Shown in pieces: positions 7,782 through 16,500 of a DNA stretch of 41,419 bases. Origin of the DNA: Candidatus Neomicrothrix sp. UBA2131. Its GTDB lineage: Bacteria > Actinomycetota > Acidimicrobiia > Acidimicrobiales > MedAcidi-G1. Position numbers and translations under genes: made by a program. Where the stretch lies: positions 1,303-42,721 of the forward strand of contig DCXR01000069.1 of assembly GCA_002329075.1 (NCBI GenBank), given 5' to 3'. Positions within the stretch are counted from its first letter, which is position 1. Each line of letters begins with the position of its first letter. The notes beneath the pieces were generated by a model. It saw nothing but the letters and a program-made list of their open reading frames with translations, did no database searches and was not told where the DNA came from.

Positions 7782-7994
7782 ATGGGCAGTACCACATTCG
7801 AATGCACCAGGTGCCGCCACCGAGAGGCCGGAACCGGTGAGATCCGTACCACCGGGTCTGGCTGGTCCCGGTTCCTGAACCTCCAGAACAACAAGTTCGG
7901 CTACGCGGCCTGTGCATCGTGTGGCTACACCGAGTCCTACAGAATGGACGGTGGCGGTAAGGGCATGGCGATCCTCGACATCCTCGGCAACTGA
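7782..7994 (+). CDS. Zn-ribbon nucleic-acid-binding-type protein
   Basis: A 70-residue protein with two Cys pairs, CTRC near residue 8 and CASC near residue 45, which make a four-Cys zinc ribbon. The conserved middle (SRFLNLQNNKF) and tail (GGGKGMAILDILGN) match small predicted Zn-ribbon proteins (COG3478-like) of unknown biochemical role. A strong GAGGAG site sits 7 bases before the ATG. It is followed closely by the acyltransferase gene. Confidence 0.9.
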   Translation: MGSTTFECTRCRHREAGTGEIRTTGSGWSRFLNLQNNKFGYAACASCGYTESYRMDGGGKGMAILDILGN

Positions 7995-9582
7995 ACGGCC
8001 GACTCCAATTTCCGATCAGGAGGTAGCCCCACCCGGCCCTGGGCCGGCGCGCCGTTGGCACGACCTCGACGCCCTGCGGGGCTTCGCCATGCTGCTCGGC
8101 ATCGGCCTGCACGCTTCGCTGGCCTTCTTCCCCTCGTTCTGGCCCGTACAGGACGGGGGCGCCAGCGACGGTGGTGGGTTCGACCTGTTCCTGTACGCCG
8201 TCCACGGCTTCCGGATGCCCGTGTTCTTCCTGCTCAGCGGATTCTTCACGGCGATGCTCTGGCGGCGGCGCGGAACGGTGGCGCTCGTGAACCACCGGGC
8301 GCGCAGGATCGTCCTGCCCCTGGCCCTCGGCCTGGTCACGATCGTGCCGGCCGTGGACTGGGTCTCCGAACGAGCGACGGAGGGGAGCATCGACAACTGG
8401 GCGATGGGCGCCGCCGAGAAGGGCGACATCTGGCTTCCGGTCCTGTTGGGCCAACCTGATGCCGTCCCGGTGGCTGTCGCCAACGGTGCCGACGTGGACG
8501 TTCGTGGCGACGACAAGGGCACGCCGCTGCACCTCGCAGCCTTCATGGATGTGCCCGACGTGGTGCAGGCACTGCTGGACGCCGGGGCCGACCACCGCCT
8601 GACGAACGGGGACGGCTCCACCCCACTGGTGGTCGCCGTATGGGTCGGCTCGGAGCGGGTTGCCGACGTGCTCGTGGCAGCCGGTTCGCGCGACATCCGG
8701 GTCGACGACCAACGGTGGCAGGACATCGAATGGTTCGGCGATGGAGCCGCATTCAAGCGCATGGTCCTCGAACCCGAGGTCGAAGACGAGACCGGCCTCG
8801 ACTCGTGGATCGACCAGTTCCACCACCTCTGGTTCCTCTGGTTCCTCTGCTGGCTGGTCGCCGGCTTCGTCCTGATCGCACCGCTGGCCGACGAGGTGGG
8901 CAACGGCATCACCTCGGCGAAGGTCCGACGGCGCCTGCTCTGGATCGCATTCCCGTTGACGCTGGTCCTCCAGGCCCGGATGGGGGACTCGGGCGCCTAC
9001 GAGACCTTCGGTCCGGACACCTCGACGGGCCTCCTTCCCGCAGCCCACGTGCTCCTCTACTACGCAGTGTTCTTCGGCTACGGCGCCGCCGCGTTTGGCG
9101 CCCGCACCGACGACGGCGACCCGCTGATCGACCGCCTCGGCCGGTACTGGCAGATCGTCCTCCCGGCGACGGTCGTGGTAATCCTTCCCCTGGCGCTCGG
9201 AGCCACCTTCGGCGACGAACCGGACCGGTGGGGCTCCGTAGTCCTCCAGGCGCTCTACGTCTGGGGTATGACGTTCGGCCTGATGGGGTTGTTCCGCCGA
9301 CTCCTCTCCGGCGAGCGCTACTGGGTGCGCTTCCTGTCGGACGCCTCCTACTGGATGTACCTCCTGCACCTGCCGCTCGTGATCCTCGCCCAGGACTGGA
9401 TCCGCGACTGGGACATCCCCCGGATCCCGAAGTTCCTGGCGATCTGCTGGGGCGTGAGCGGCCTGCTCCTGCTCACCTACCGCTACCTGGTGCGCTACAC
9501 CCCAATCGGCACCCTCCTGAACGGCCCCCGGACGCGTCCGGAGCCGAGCCCGGCCGTTGCAGGAACGAGCGGAGGTACCTGA
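7951..9582 (+). CDS. Acyltransferase-3 (MdoC/OpgC-like) membrane protein with inserted ankyrin repeats
   Basis: The N-terminal RWHDLDALRGFAMLLGIGLH motif, the FRMPVFFLLSGFF segment and many later transmembrane helices identify an acyltransferase family 3 protein, closest in feel to glucan-succinylating OpgC/MdoC types. Such enzymes acylate sugars on the outer face of the membrane. Between the early helices and FHHLWFLWFLCWL lies a soluble stretch of about 80 residues made of ankyrin repeats (GTPLHLAAF..., LLDAGAD, GSTPLVVAV), coded by 8452-8694. The start is unclear: the open frame begins inside the Zn-ribbon gene, and no ATG, GTG or TTG lies between its stop and the conserved RWHDLD motif despite an AGGAGG at 8018-8023. 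I give in-frame GTG 7951; a frameshift in this assembly or a rare start is also possible. The product has about 540 residues. Confidence 0.8.
   Translation: MAVRAWRSSTSSATERPTPISDQEVAPPGPGPARRWHDLDALRGFAMLLGIGLHASLAFFPSFWPVQDGGASDGGGFDLFLYAVHGFRMPVFFLLSGFFTAMLWRRRGTVALVNHRARRIVLPLALGLVTIVPAVDWVSERATEGSIDNWAMGAAEKGDIWLPVLLGQPDAVPVAVANGADVDVRGDDKGTPLHLAAFMDVPDVVQALLDAGADHRLTNGDGSTPLVVAVWVGSERVADVLVAAGSRDIRVDDQRWQDIEWFGDGAAFKRMVLEPEVEDETGLDSWIDQFHHLWFLWFLCWLVAGFVLIAPLADEVGNGITSAKVRRRLLWIAFPLTLVLQARMGDSGAYETFGPDTSTGLLPAAHVLLYYAVFFGYGAAAFGARTDDGDPLIDRLGRYWQIVLPATVVVILPLALGATFGDEPDRWGSVVLQALYVWGMTFGLMGLFRRLLSGERYWVRFLSDASYWMYLLHLPLVILAQDWIRDWDIPRIPKFLAICWGVSGLLLLTYRYLVRYTPIGTLLNGPRTRPEPSPAVAGTSGGT
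8452..8694 (+). other. Ankyrin-repeat insert within the acyltransferase
   Basis: About 81 codons with two to three ankyrin units: AVANGADVDVRG then GTPLHLAAF, VVQALLDAGAD and GSTPLVVAV, VADVLVAAGS. The helix-turn-helix spacing of roughly 33 residues is seen. It sits in frame between transmembrane blocks of the enzyme. Confidence 0.88.
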
Positions 9583-9604
9583 CCTGCAGAGCGTCGGGGT
9601 GTGC

Positions 9605-9610
9605 CAAGAT
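9605..9610 (+). promoter_or_regulatory. Weak candidate -10 box for the SDR gene
   Basis: CAAGAT placed 6 bases before the ATG at 9617. It deviates from the T-A-N3-T form seen at other starts here, so support is mainly from its position. Confidence 0.25.
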
Positions 9611-9616
9611 CGGCGT

Positions 9617-10405
9617 ATGGCCGACGAGGGACGACTCCAGGGCAAGGCTGCGCTGGTCACCGGCGGGGCACAGGGCATCGGGCGTGAGAGCGCACTGCTG
9701 TTCGCCGTCGAAGGAGCACGGGTCGCCGTCGTCGACCTGAACCTCGATGGCGCCACCGCCGTGGCCGGCGAGATCACGGCAGCCGGCGGCGAGGCGATCG
9801 CAATCGGTGCAGACGTCTCGGTCGACGCGGACGTCGCCGCCATGGTCGCCGGCGCCGAGGAGGCCTTCGGCGCCCTCCACGTCCTGTTCAACAACGCCGG
9901 GATCATGCACCACGACGACGGCGACGCCCAGCAGACCTCCGACGAGGTCTGGCAGCAGACCATCGACGTCAACCTGAAGGGCGTCTGGCTGGGCTGCCGC
10001 CATGGCATCCCCGCTCTGAGGCGCGCCGGCGGCGGCTCCATCATCAACACGGCCAGCTTCGTCGCCATCGTCGGGGCGGCCACGCCACAGATCGCCTACA
10101 CGGCGTCCAAGGGCGGGGTCCTGGCGATGACCCGCGAACTGGCGGTGGTCCATGCCCGGGAGGGCATCCGCGTCAACGCCCTGTGCCCCGGCCCGTTGCG
10201 GACCGAACTCCTCATGTCGTTCCTCGACACCGAGGAGAAGAGGCAACGCCGCCTGGTCCACGTCCCGATGGGCCGCTTCGGAGAGGCCGGCGAGATGGCG
10301 CAGGCCGCCCTGTGGCTCGCCTCGGACGAGTCGTCGTACACCACCGGCACGGACTTCATGGTCGACGGCGGCCTGACCGCCGCCTACGTCACGCCTGAGG
10401 GCTGA
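9617..10405 (+). CDS. Short-chain dehydrogenase/reductase (SDR), classical
   Basis: A 262-residue classical SDR, probably NAD(P)-dependent alcohol or ketone oxidoreductase. It shows the TGGAQGIG cofactor loop near the N terminus, a VVDLN acidic residue at the end of the second strand that suggests NAD preference, the NNAG motif, the catalytic Ser region (IINTASF), the YTASK catalytic Tyr-Lys pair, the NALCPGPL segment and the FMVDGGLTA C-terminal strand. The ATG at 9617 gives the normal SDR N terminus; longer in-frame extension upstream is not needed. The substrate cannot be read from sequence. It converges on holB with a 16-base gap in which I see no terminator. Confidence 0.93.
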   Translation: MADEGRLQGKAALVTGGAQGIGRESALLFAVEGARVAVVDLNLDGATAVAGEITAAGGEAIAIGADVSVDADVAAMVAGAEEAFGALHVLFNNAGIMHHDDGDAQQTSDEVWQQTIDVNLKGVWLGCRHGIPALRRAGGGSIINTASFVAIVGAATPQIAYTASKGGVLAMTRELAVVHAREGIRVNALCPGPLRTELLMSFLDTEEKRQRRLVHVPMGRFGEAGEMAQAALWLASDESSYTTGTDFMVDGGLTAAYVTPEG

Positions 10406-10421
10406 AGGGCGATTTCCCGGT

Positions 10422-11468
10422 CTACGAAGCGGCAGGCAGGTCCAGGAACAGCGCCTGCAACAGCAACGCCTCGTTGGGGTTCCTGAGCAACTCCCCGCCG
10501 ACCTCGGTGATCCGGCCCGTGGCATCCATCGCCGAGGTCCGGCCGTCCAGCACCAGGTCCCGATAGCGACGGACCAACGTCGCCAGGCCGAAGCGGAGTT
10601 CGTCGTCGCGAAAGCGTCGAACCTCGCGTCGCTGCCGCTCCTCCAGTTGGCGTCGTCCCGACCCCCGGGTGCCGAGGGACTTCTCCTGCTCGGCCATGTC
10701 GGCGACCTCCTGCTCGTGGCGTGCGGTGAGGATCTGCTGCCCACCATCGATCATCGCCCGCAATTCCTCCACCAGGACCGCCACGGTGGCGCCGGTGCCG
10801 TCGATCCGGTCGGGCACAGACCACCAGGCATCGCGACGACCCTGGAGAGTCGGATCGTCGGCCAGGAGGCGCGCCCGGTCGAGGCTTCCGGCCGAGGCAC
10901 CGGCAAGGTGGGCCGCACGCTCCGGACCCACACCGTCCGCAACGAGGGCGGCGACGACAACTTCGTCGGCCAGGGGCGGCAGGTCCACGCGCACGCAGCG
11001 CGAGGCGATCGTGACGTGCTCCGCCGGAACCTCCTCGGCCAGGAGGACGAATACGACCGTGGCCGGCGGCTCCTCGATCGTCTTGAGGAGGCTGGCGGCG
11101 GATTCTGCCTCGGCGGTGTCGAAGCGGTCGACGACCATCACCTTCCGGTCGGCTTCGATCGGCGACCGGGAGGCCTCCACGGTGATCCCCTCGGCGTCGG
11201 CGACGAGCAGCGCCCGACCGGTCGGCGCCACCCAGACCAGGTCGGGATGCCGGCCACCGGCCGCCAGGCGGCGGTGCCGGTCGGCATCGTCACCGATCGT
11301 TCCCGTGGCCAGGATCGAGCCGGCGAATGCACGGGCTGCCGTGGCACGGCCGGCGCCCGGCGGCCCGACGAATAGGTAGGCGTGCACGGGTGAGGAAGCT
11401 GCTGCACGCAGGAAGCCGACCGCCTCCCCCTGTCCGACGACGGTCGCCCAGATTTCCTCGTCGGTCAT
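10422..11468 (-). CDS. holB: DNA polymerase III delta-prime subunit (clamp loader)
   Basis: HolB is part of the clamp loader that places the beta sliding clamp on DNA. The 348-residue product starts MTDEEIWATVVGQ, followed by HAYLFVGPPGAGRATAARAF (P-loop with Arg in place of the usual Lys, as expected for a delta-prime that does not hydrolyse ATP), VMVVDRFDTAEAESAASLLKTIEEPP and the SRCVRVDLPPL segment. The usual delta-prime zinc cysteines are not apparent. The ATG at 11468 overlaps the tmk stop as ATGA. The tmk-holB pairing is common in bacteria and supports the call. Confidence 0.92.
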   Translation of the reverse strand: MTDEEIWATVVGQGEAVGFLRAAASSPVHAYLFVGPPGAGRATAARAFAGSILATGTIGDDADRHRRLAAGGRHPDLVWVAPTGRALLVADAEGITVEASRSPIEADRKVMVVDRFDTAEAESAASLLKTIEEPPATVVFVLLAEEVPAEHVTIASRCVRVDLPPLADEVVVAALVADGVGPERAAHLAGASAGSLDRARLLADDPTLQGRRDAWWSVPDRIDGTGATVAVLVEELRAMIDGGQQILTARHEQEVADMAEQEKSLGTRGSGRRQLEERQRREVRRFRDDELRFGLATLVRRYRDLVLDGRTSAMDATGRITEVGGELLRNPNEALLLQALFLDLPAAS

Positions 11469-12064
11469 GGCAGCCGTTCGGCGACCGCCGCCTGAAGGCA
11501 TTGTGCGACCTCGTCGACCGTGCCCCGACCGTCGACGACGACCCAGTGCTGGGGGTCGGCAGCGGCCAGGTCCCGGTAGGCCGCTGCCACCCTGGCGTGG
11601 AACTCGTCTCCCGCCTGTTCGATCCGGTCGAGGGACCCATCCAGCCTCGCCACTGCTTCAGCGGTATCGACATCGAGCAGCACGACGAGGTCGGCTTCGA
11701 CGCCATCGACGGCGAACTCCGACACGGCAGCGACCGCTGCGACGCCGAGGCCACGTCCGACCCCCTGGTAGGCGAGTGAGGAACCGATGTAGCGATCGGT
11801 GACGACGTCGTCCCCTCTGGCAAGCGCCGGTACGACGACCCGGTCCACGTGCTGGGCGCGGGCTGCGGCCATCAGCAGCGCCTCGGCCCGGTCGCACGGT
11901 GCATCACCCTCCGTGCCCAGGAGGAGGTCGCGGATCTGCTCTCCCAGTGGGGTACCACCGGGTTCCCGGGTGAACACCGCTCCGAGGGCATCTGCCAGCA
12001 TCCGGGCCTGGGTGGTCTTTCCCGACCCCTCGCCCCCTTCGACGGCGATCAGGCGACCCGTCAT
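11465..12064 (-). CDS. tmk: Thymidylate kinase
   Basis: Tmk phosphorylates dTMP to dTDP for DNA synthesis. The 199-residue product has the P-loop GGEGSGKTT, the REPGGTPLGE motif, the DRYIGSSLAYQG segment with the DRY substrate motif, and LVVLLDVD. It overlaps both neighbours by four bases (ATGA at each end), so the MFS gene, tmk and holB are a tightly coupled translation unit. In several actinobacteria dTMP kinase is fused to an MFS domain (family knowledge); here the two are separate but overlapping genes. Confidence 0.97.
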   Translation of the reverse strand: MTGRLIAVEGGEGSGKTTQARMLADALGAVFTREPGGTPLGEQIRDLLLGTEGDAPCDRAEALLMAAARAQHVDRVVVPALARGDDVVTDRYIGSSLAYQGVGRGLGVAAVAAVSEFAVDGVEADLVVLLDVDTAEAVARLDGSLDRIEQAGDEFHARVAAAYRDLAAADPQHWVVVDGRGTVDEVAQCLQAAVAERLP

Positions 12065-13506
12065 GTGTGATCCTCGGACAGTTCGCCCACCCGCAGGGAC
12101 GCCACCGCCACGACCCCGGCGACCAGGATGATGACGGACGCCAGCCAGAGCGTCAGGCGGACGCCGGGAACGTACAGGTCCACGCCGAACACCTCGACGT
12201 TCCGCTCCCAGAACCGCTTGGAAAACCGGTCGAGGGTCTCCTCGAGCAGCGGCCCGATGGCCAGGGCGAACAGCACACAGGTGCGGACGAGCGTGTAGAG
12301 GGTCGCGAAGATGCGGCCGCGCATGTCGTCATCCACGTTCTCGTGGAGCAGCGTGAAACCCAGCACATAGACGGTTCCGGCACAGATGCCGATCCCGAAG
12401 ACCATTGCCGCCGTGACGTGGATCCGGGTGAACGACGCAGAGGCCGCCAGGAAGAACGCAGCGGCGACCAACGCCCAGGTGAAGACCCGAGTCTTGTTGA
12501 GCCGGCGCTGGCCCAGCGAGATGAGACCCACGCCGGTCGCCACGCCGAGCCCCAGAGCGGTGATGAAGTAGCCGTATCCCGACTCGCCGGCAGCGAGCAA
12601 CTCGGTGGCGTAGATGGCACCGAGTGGAACGAGCATGCCACCACCGATCAGCCCGGTGGCGAGGCCCATGTTGACGGTCCGCACGACCGGGTTCTGGAAT
12701 GCGAACCTCCAGCCCTCGCGCAGATCCTGGAACGGGTGGGCCAACTCGCGACCCTTTGAGCCCATCGCCTGGCGTTCGGTCTCTGACCGGATGGGGAGCG
12801 GCAACGTGATGATCAGGAAGGCGGCTACCAGGAATGTGGCCGAGTTGGCGTAGAACGCCAGGCCCTCGTCGTCGAGCCTGAGGTTGTCGGCCCACGACGA
12901 ACTGAACAGCGCCGTGGAGAGCCTGCCGAACAGCACCATCAGGGCTGCACCCAGTGGAAACGTGCCATAGGCCGCCACCACCGACAGGGAGTTGGCGTTG
13001 GTGAGGTTCTCCTCGGGCACCAGGTTCGGGACCGAGGCCTCCTTCGCCGGCGACCACAGCATCGTGAACGCCTCGAGGACCAGCGACGCCAGGACCAGGC
13101 CCAAGATCGAGTCGACGAACGGCAGCGAGATCATCACGATGGCCCGGCTCACGTCGCAGGTCACCATCACCCGCTTGCGGTTCCAGCGATCTACGAGCAC
13201 TCCGGCGATCGGCCCGAAGAAGAAACCCGGGACGATGCGTGCCGCCAGGACCATGCTCAGGGCGGCACCCTCGGATCCGGCGCCGATCCGGATGGCGAGC
13301 AGGCTGATGGCGAGCAGCCCCAGCCAGTCGCCGGTCGCCGACACCACCTGTGCCAGCCAGAGACGGAAGAACGCGGGGGAGCCGAAAACCCGAACATGGA
13401 AGGCCTCGCGGAATACCTGCTCGGGCTCGGTGAGGTTCGACTGAACCTTCGACGGCTGTAGCTTGCCTGGCTTCGGCGAGTCCGACCCGCCGCCTTCGTC
13501 GATCAC
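12061..13506 (-). CDS. MFS transporter encoded with dTMP kinase
   Basis: A 481-residue major facilitator with about twelve hydrophobic helices and the cytoplasmic signature GVLVDRWNRKRVMV between helices 2 and 3. The N-terminal 35 residues are polar. The closest group by pattern is the EntS-like MFS_3 branch, whose members export diverse compounds; the substrate is unknown. The GTG at 13506 has a TAGAGT box 6 bases upstream. The stop overlaps the tmk start (ATGA), which matches the MFS-Tmk fusion seen in other actinobacteria and suggests a conserved, unexplained link. Confidence 0.9.
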   Translation of the reverse strand: MIDEGGGSDSPKPGKLQPSKVQSNLTEPEQVFREAFHVRVFGSPAFFRLWLAQVVSATGDWLGLLAISLLAIRIGAGSEGAALSMVLAARIVPGFFFGPIAGVLVDRWNRKRVMVTCDVSRAIVMISLPFVDSILGLVLASLVLEAFTMLWSPAKEASVPNLVPEENLTNANSLSVVAAYGTFPLGAALMVLFGRLSTALFSSSWADNLRLDDEGLAFYANSATFLVAAFLIITLPLPIRSETERQAMGSKGRELAHPFQDLREGWRFAFQNPVVRTVNMGLATGLIGGGMLVPLGAIYATELLAAGESGYGYFITALGLGVATGVGLISLGQRRLNKTRVFTWALVAAAFFLAASASFTRIHVTAAMVFGIGICAGTVYVLGFTLLHENVDDDMRGRIFATLYTLVRTCVLFALAIGPLLEETLDRFSKRFWERNVEVFGVDLYVPGVRLTLWLASVIILVAGVVAVASLRVGELSEDHT

Positions 13507-13512
13507 GCCACC

Positions 13513-13518
13513 ACTCTA
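13513..13518 (-). promoter_or_regulatory. Candidate -10 box for leaderless MFS-tmk-holB
   Basis: TAGAGT on the minus strand, 6 bases before the MFS GTG start, in the 52-base gap after topA. No -35 is recognised. Confidence 0.45.
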
Positions 13519-13558
13519 CGGGAGGCTCACGGTGCCCTCCCGGAAAACGGTCGACGGC

Positions 13559-16500
13559 TCAGGACTTCCGCCGTCGGGGCTTCTTCTTCGCCGGGCCCTT
13601 CGCCCGCCGCTCGGCGAGGAGTTCGGCGGCCCGTTCGTCGCTGATCTCCTCGACAGAATCCCCCCGACGCAACGAGGCGTTGGTCTCACCATCGGTGACA
13701 TAGGGCCCGTACTGCCCGTCCTTGAGGAGGATCGTCCTGTCACTGTGCGGGTCGGTGCCGAGATCGCGCAGCGGCGGCTTGGTCCTGGCCCGTCCGTACT
13801 TCTTGGGTTGGGCGAGAATGGTCAGGCACTCGTCGAGGGTGATCGTGAGCAGTTGCTCCTCGTTGTCGAGGCTTCGGCTGTCGGAGCCCTTCGTGAGGTA
13901 CGGGCCGAACTTGCCGTTCTGCACGGTGACCTCGACCCCGTCGGCTGGATCGACCCCGACGGTGCGGGGCAGGCTCAGCAACTGCATGGCGTCCTCGAAG
14001 GTGATGCGTTCGAGCGTCATCGTCTGGAACAGCGATGCGGTCCTGGGCTTGGGCTGGGACTCCAGGTCGGCGATCCGGTCCAGTTCCTCGACCATCTCGT
14101 CAATGGACGTGAACTCGTCCAGGACCGTGAACAGCGACTCGAGGTTCCCGAGGCGGTCCTCCTCGTCGGCGGACCGCAGTTCGGCGAGGTAGCCGGATGC
14201 CTCGAGGGTGGCCCGAAGGACCGTGGCGGCACCCTCGCCTGTACGACCACGCATCGTCGACCGCAGTTCGAGAAACGACCGGATGCCCTTCACGGCGGCA
14301 CTGGTCACTCCCGCTTCCTCGGCCCGTTCGAAGGTTGTTGTGAGGCTGATCCCGTGCTTCGTGGCGAAGGCATCGAGACGCTCGAAGGCACCCTTGCCTA
14401 CGCCCCGCTTCGGGATGACGATGGCGCGTCGGACGGCCTCGTCGTCGGGCTCGGCCACAATGGACCCTGCATAGGCGAGGGCGACGCGCAGTTCCTTCCG
14501 GTGGAGCGGAAGTGCCAGGAGGCGTCCCCCCGGAGACGACGGCGACGGCCACTTGGGGAACCGGCCCAGCGAGACATACGGCCCGAACTTCCCGGCCTTG
14601 GCGATCACCGGGAGACCGGTCTCGGGGTCGTCACCCAGCACCTGTTCGGTCGGCGTGTCGAGGAACTCGACTGCACGTTCCACGGTGAGCTCGTCGGGTG
14701 CTGTGTCATCGGGGATCGAGGCGGTCCGCTCGCCGACCTCGACGTAGGCACCGAACTTGCCGTAGCAGGCGATGACGGGCTCACCAGCAGCCGTCGTGCC
14801 CAGCGGCACGGTGCTCACACCCTTGGGGTCGATGTCACCCAGCCGGGTGGTGACCTTGGCCTTGAGGCCGATGTCGCCATTCGAACCGAAGTAGAACGCA
14901 CTCAGCCACGGAACCGCCTCTGCGGTTCCGTTCGCGATCTCGTCGAGGGCGGCCTCCATCGTGGCCGTGAAGTCGTAGTCGATGAGCCGAGGGAAGTGCC
15001 GTTCGAGCAGCGTGGTCACGGCGAAGGCACTGAGCGTCGGCACCAGCGCCGAGCCTTTCCGCCAGACGTAGTCCCGATCCTGGATGGTCTCCATGGTCGA
15101 GGCGTAGGTGGACGGACGACCGACTCCGATCTCTTCCAGCCGTTTCACCAGGGAGGCCTCGGTGAAACGGGGCGGGGGCTGCGTGGTGTGCCCCTGAGGG
15201 GAGGCGTCGGCAACAGCGACGGCATCACCGGTAGCCAGTTCGGGGAGCACCGATTCCCGGTTGTCGTTGGTCGATGCTGGGTCCCGAGCCTCTTCGGTGG
15301 TCTCGACGTACACCCGGCGAAAGCCCTGGTGCATGATCATGGTGCCGCTGGCACCCAGCAGGACCCGTCGGGCACCCGCTGCGCAGGAGAACTGCAACTG
15401 CACGGTCTCGCCCACGGCATCGGTCATCTGGGAGGCGACCGTTCGCTGCCAGATCATCTCATAGACGCGGGCTTCGGTGGAGGGGAGTTCACCTGCAACC
15501 TCATCGGGGTGCCGGAAGCGGTCACCGGACGGACGGATCGCCTCGTGGGCCTCCTGTGCGCTACGCACCTTCTTTTCGTAGGTACGAGGGGCGTCGGGAA
15601 GGAAGGCCCGGCCGAACCGCTCGACGACCTCTGCCCGTGCGGCACGCTGTGCGGTGTCCGACAGCGTCGTGCTGTCGGTCCGCATGTAGGTGATGTAGCC
15701 CTTCTGGTACAGGCCCTGGGCGGCGTGCATGGCGAGCGATGACGACAGCCTGAGCCTGCGGCCGGCTTCCTGCTGGAAGGTCGATGTGATGAAGGGTGCG
15801 GCGGGGCGTCGCCTGTACGGCTTCGATTCGACCGAGACGACTTCGACCGTGCCACCGTTCAGGCCGTTGGCCAGTTCGGTGGCCGTGGCCTCGTCGAGCA
15901 CGACGACCTCGTTCGCAAGCTGGCCGTCGTCACCGAAGTCGCGCCCGGCTGCGACACGCCGCCCGTCCACCTCGACGAGGGACGCTTCGAAGTCGGTTCC
16001 GTCACCTGCAGTGAGCGTCAGGTCCAGGTCCCAGTAGCCGGCAGCCACGAAGTCCATGCGCTCGCGTTCTCGTTCAACCACGATCCTCGTGGCAACGGAC
16101 TGCACCCGTCCGGCCGAGAGGCCCGTGGTGATCTTGCGCCAGAGCACCGGTGATATCTCGTAGCCGTAGAGGCGGTCGAGGATGCGGCGGGCCTCCTGGG
16201 CATCGACGAGCCGCCGGTCGATGTCACGGGTCTCCTGGAGGGCACGGGTGATCGCCCCCTTGGTGATCTCGTGGAACACCATCCGCTTCACAGGCACCTT
16301 CGGGTTGAGCACCTCGAGGAGGTGCCAGGCGATCGCCTCGCCCTCACGGTCTTCGTCCGTTGCGAGGAACAGTTCGTCGGCTCCGGCGAGGAGCCGCTTG
16401 AGCTTGCAGATCTGGTCCTTCTTGCGAGAGCTGACGACATAGAGCGGCTTGAAGTCGTTGTCGACGTCGATTCCGATCTTGGCCCAGGGCTCGCCCTTGT

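Noticed and set aside
7684..10083. A 799-codon minus-strand frame opposite the Zn-ribbon, acyltransferase and SDR genes
   Set aside because: Low-complexity polar translation without domains, while three recognisable genes occupy the plus strand. Long antisense frames are common at this G+C.
14108..14500. The UvrD-like stretch as a separate helicase pseudogene
   Set aside because: It is in frame within topA with TopA sequence on both sides, and helicase ATPase motifs are not found around it.
13463..15742. A 759-codon plus-strand frame antisense to topA
   Set aside because: topA motifs cover the full region; the antisense product is Gly/Arg-rich without domain features.
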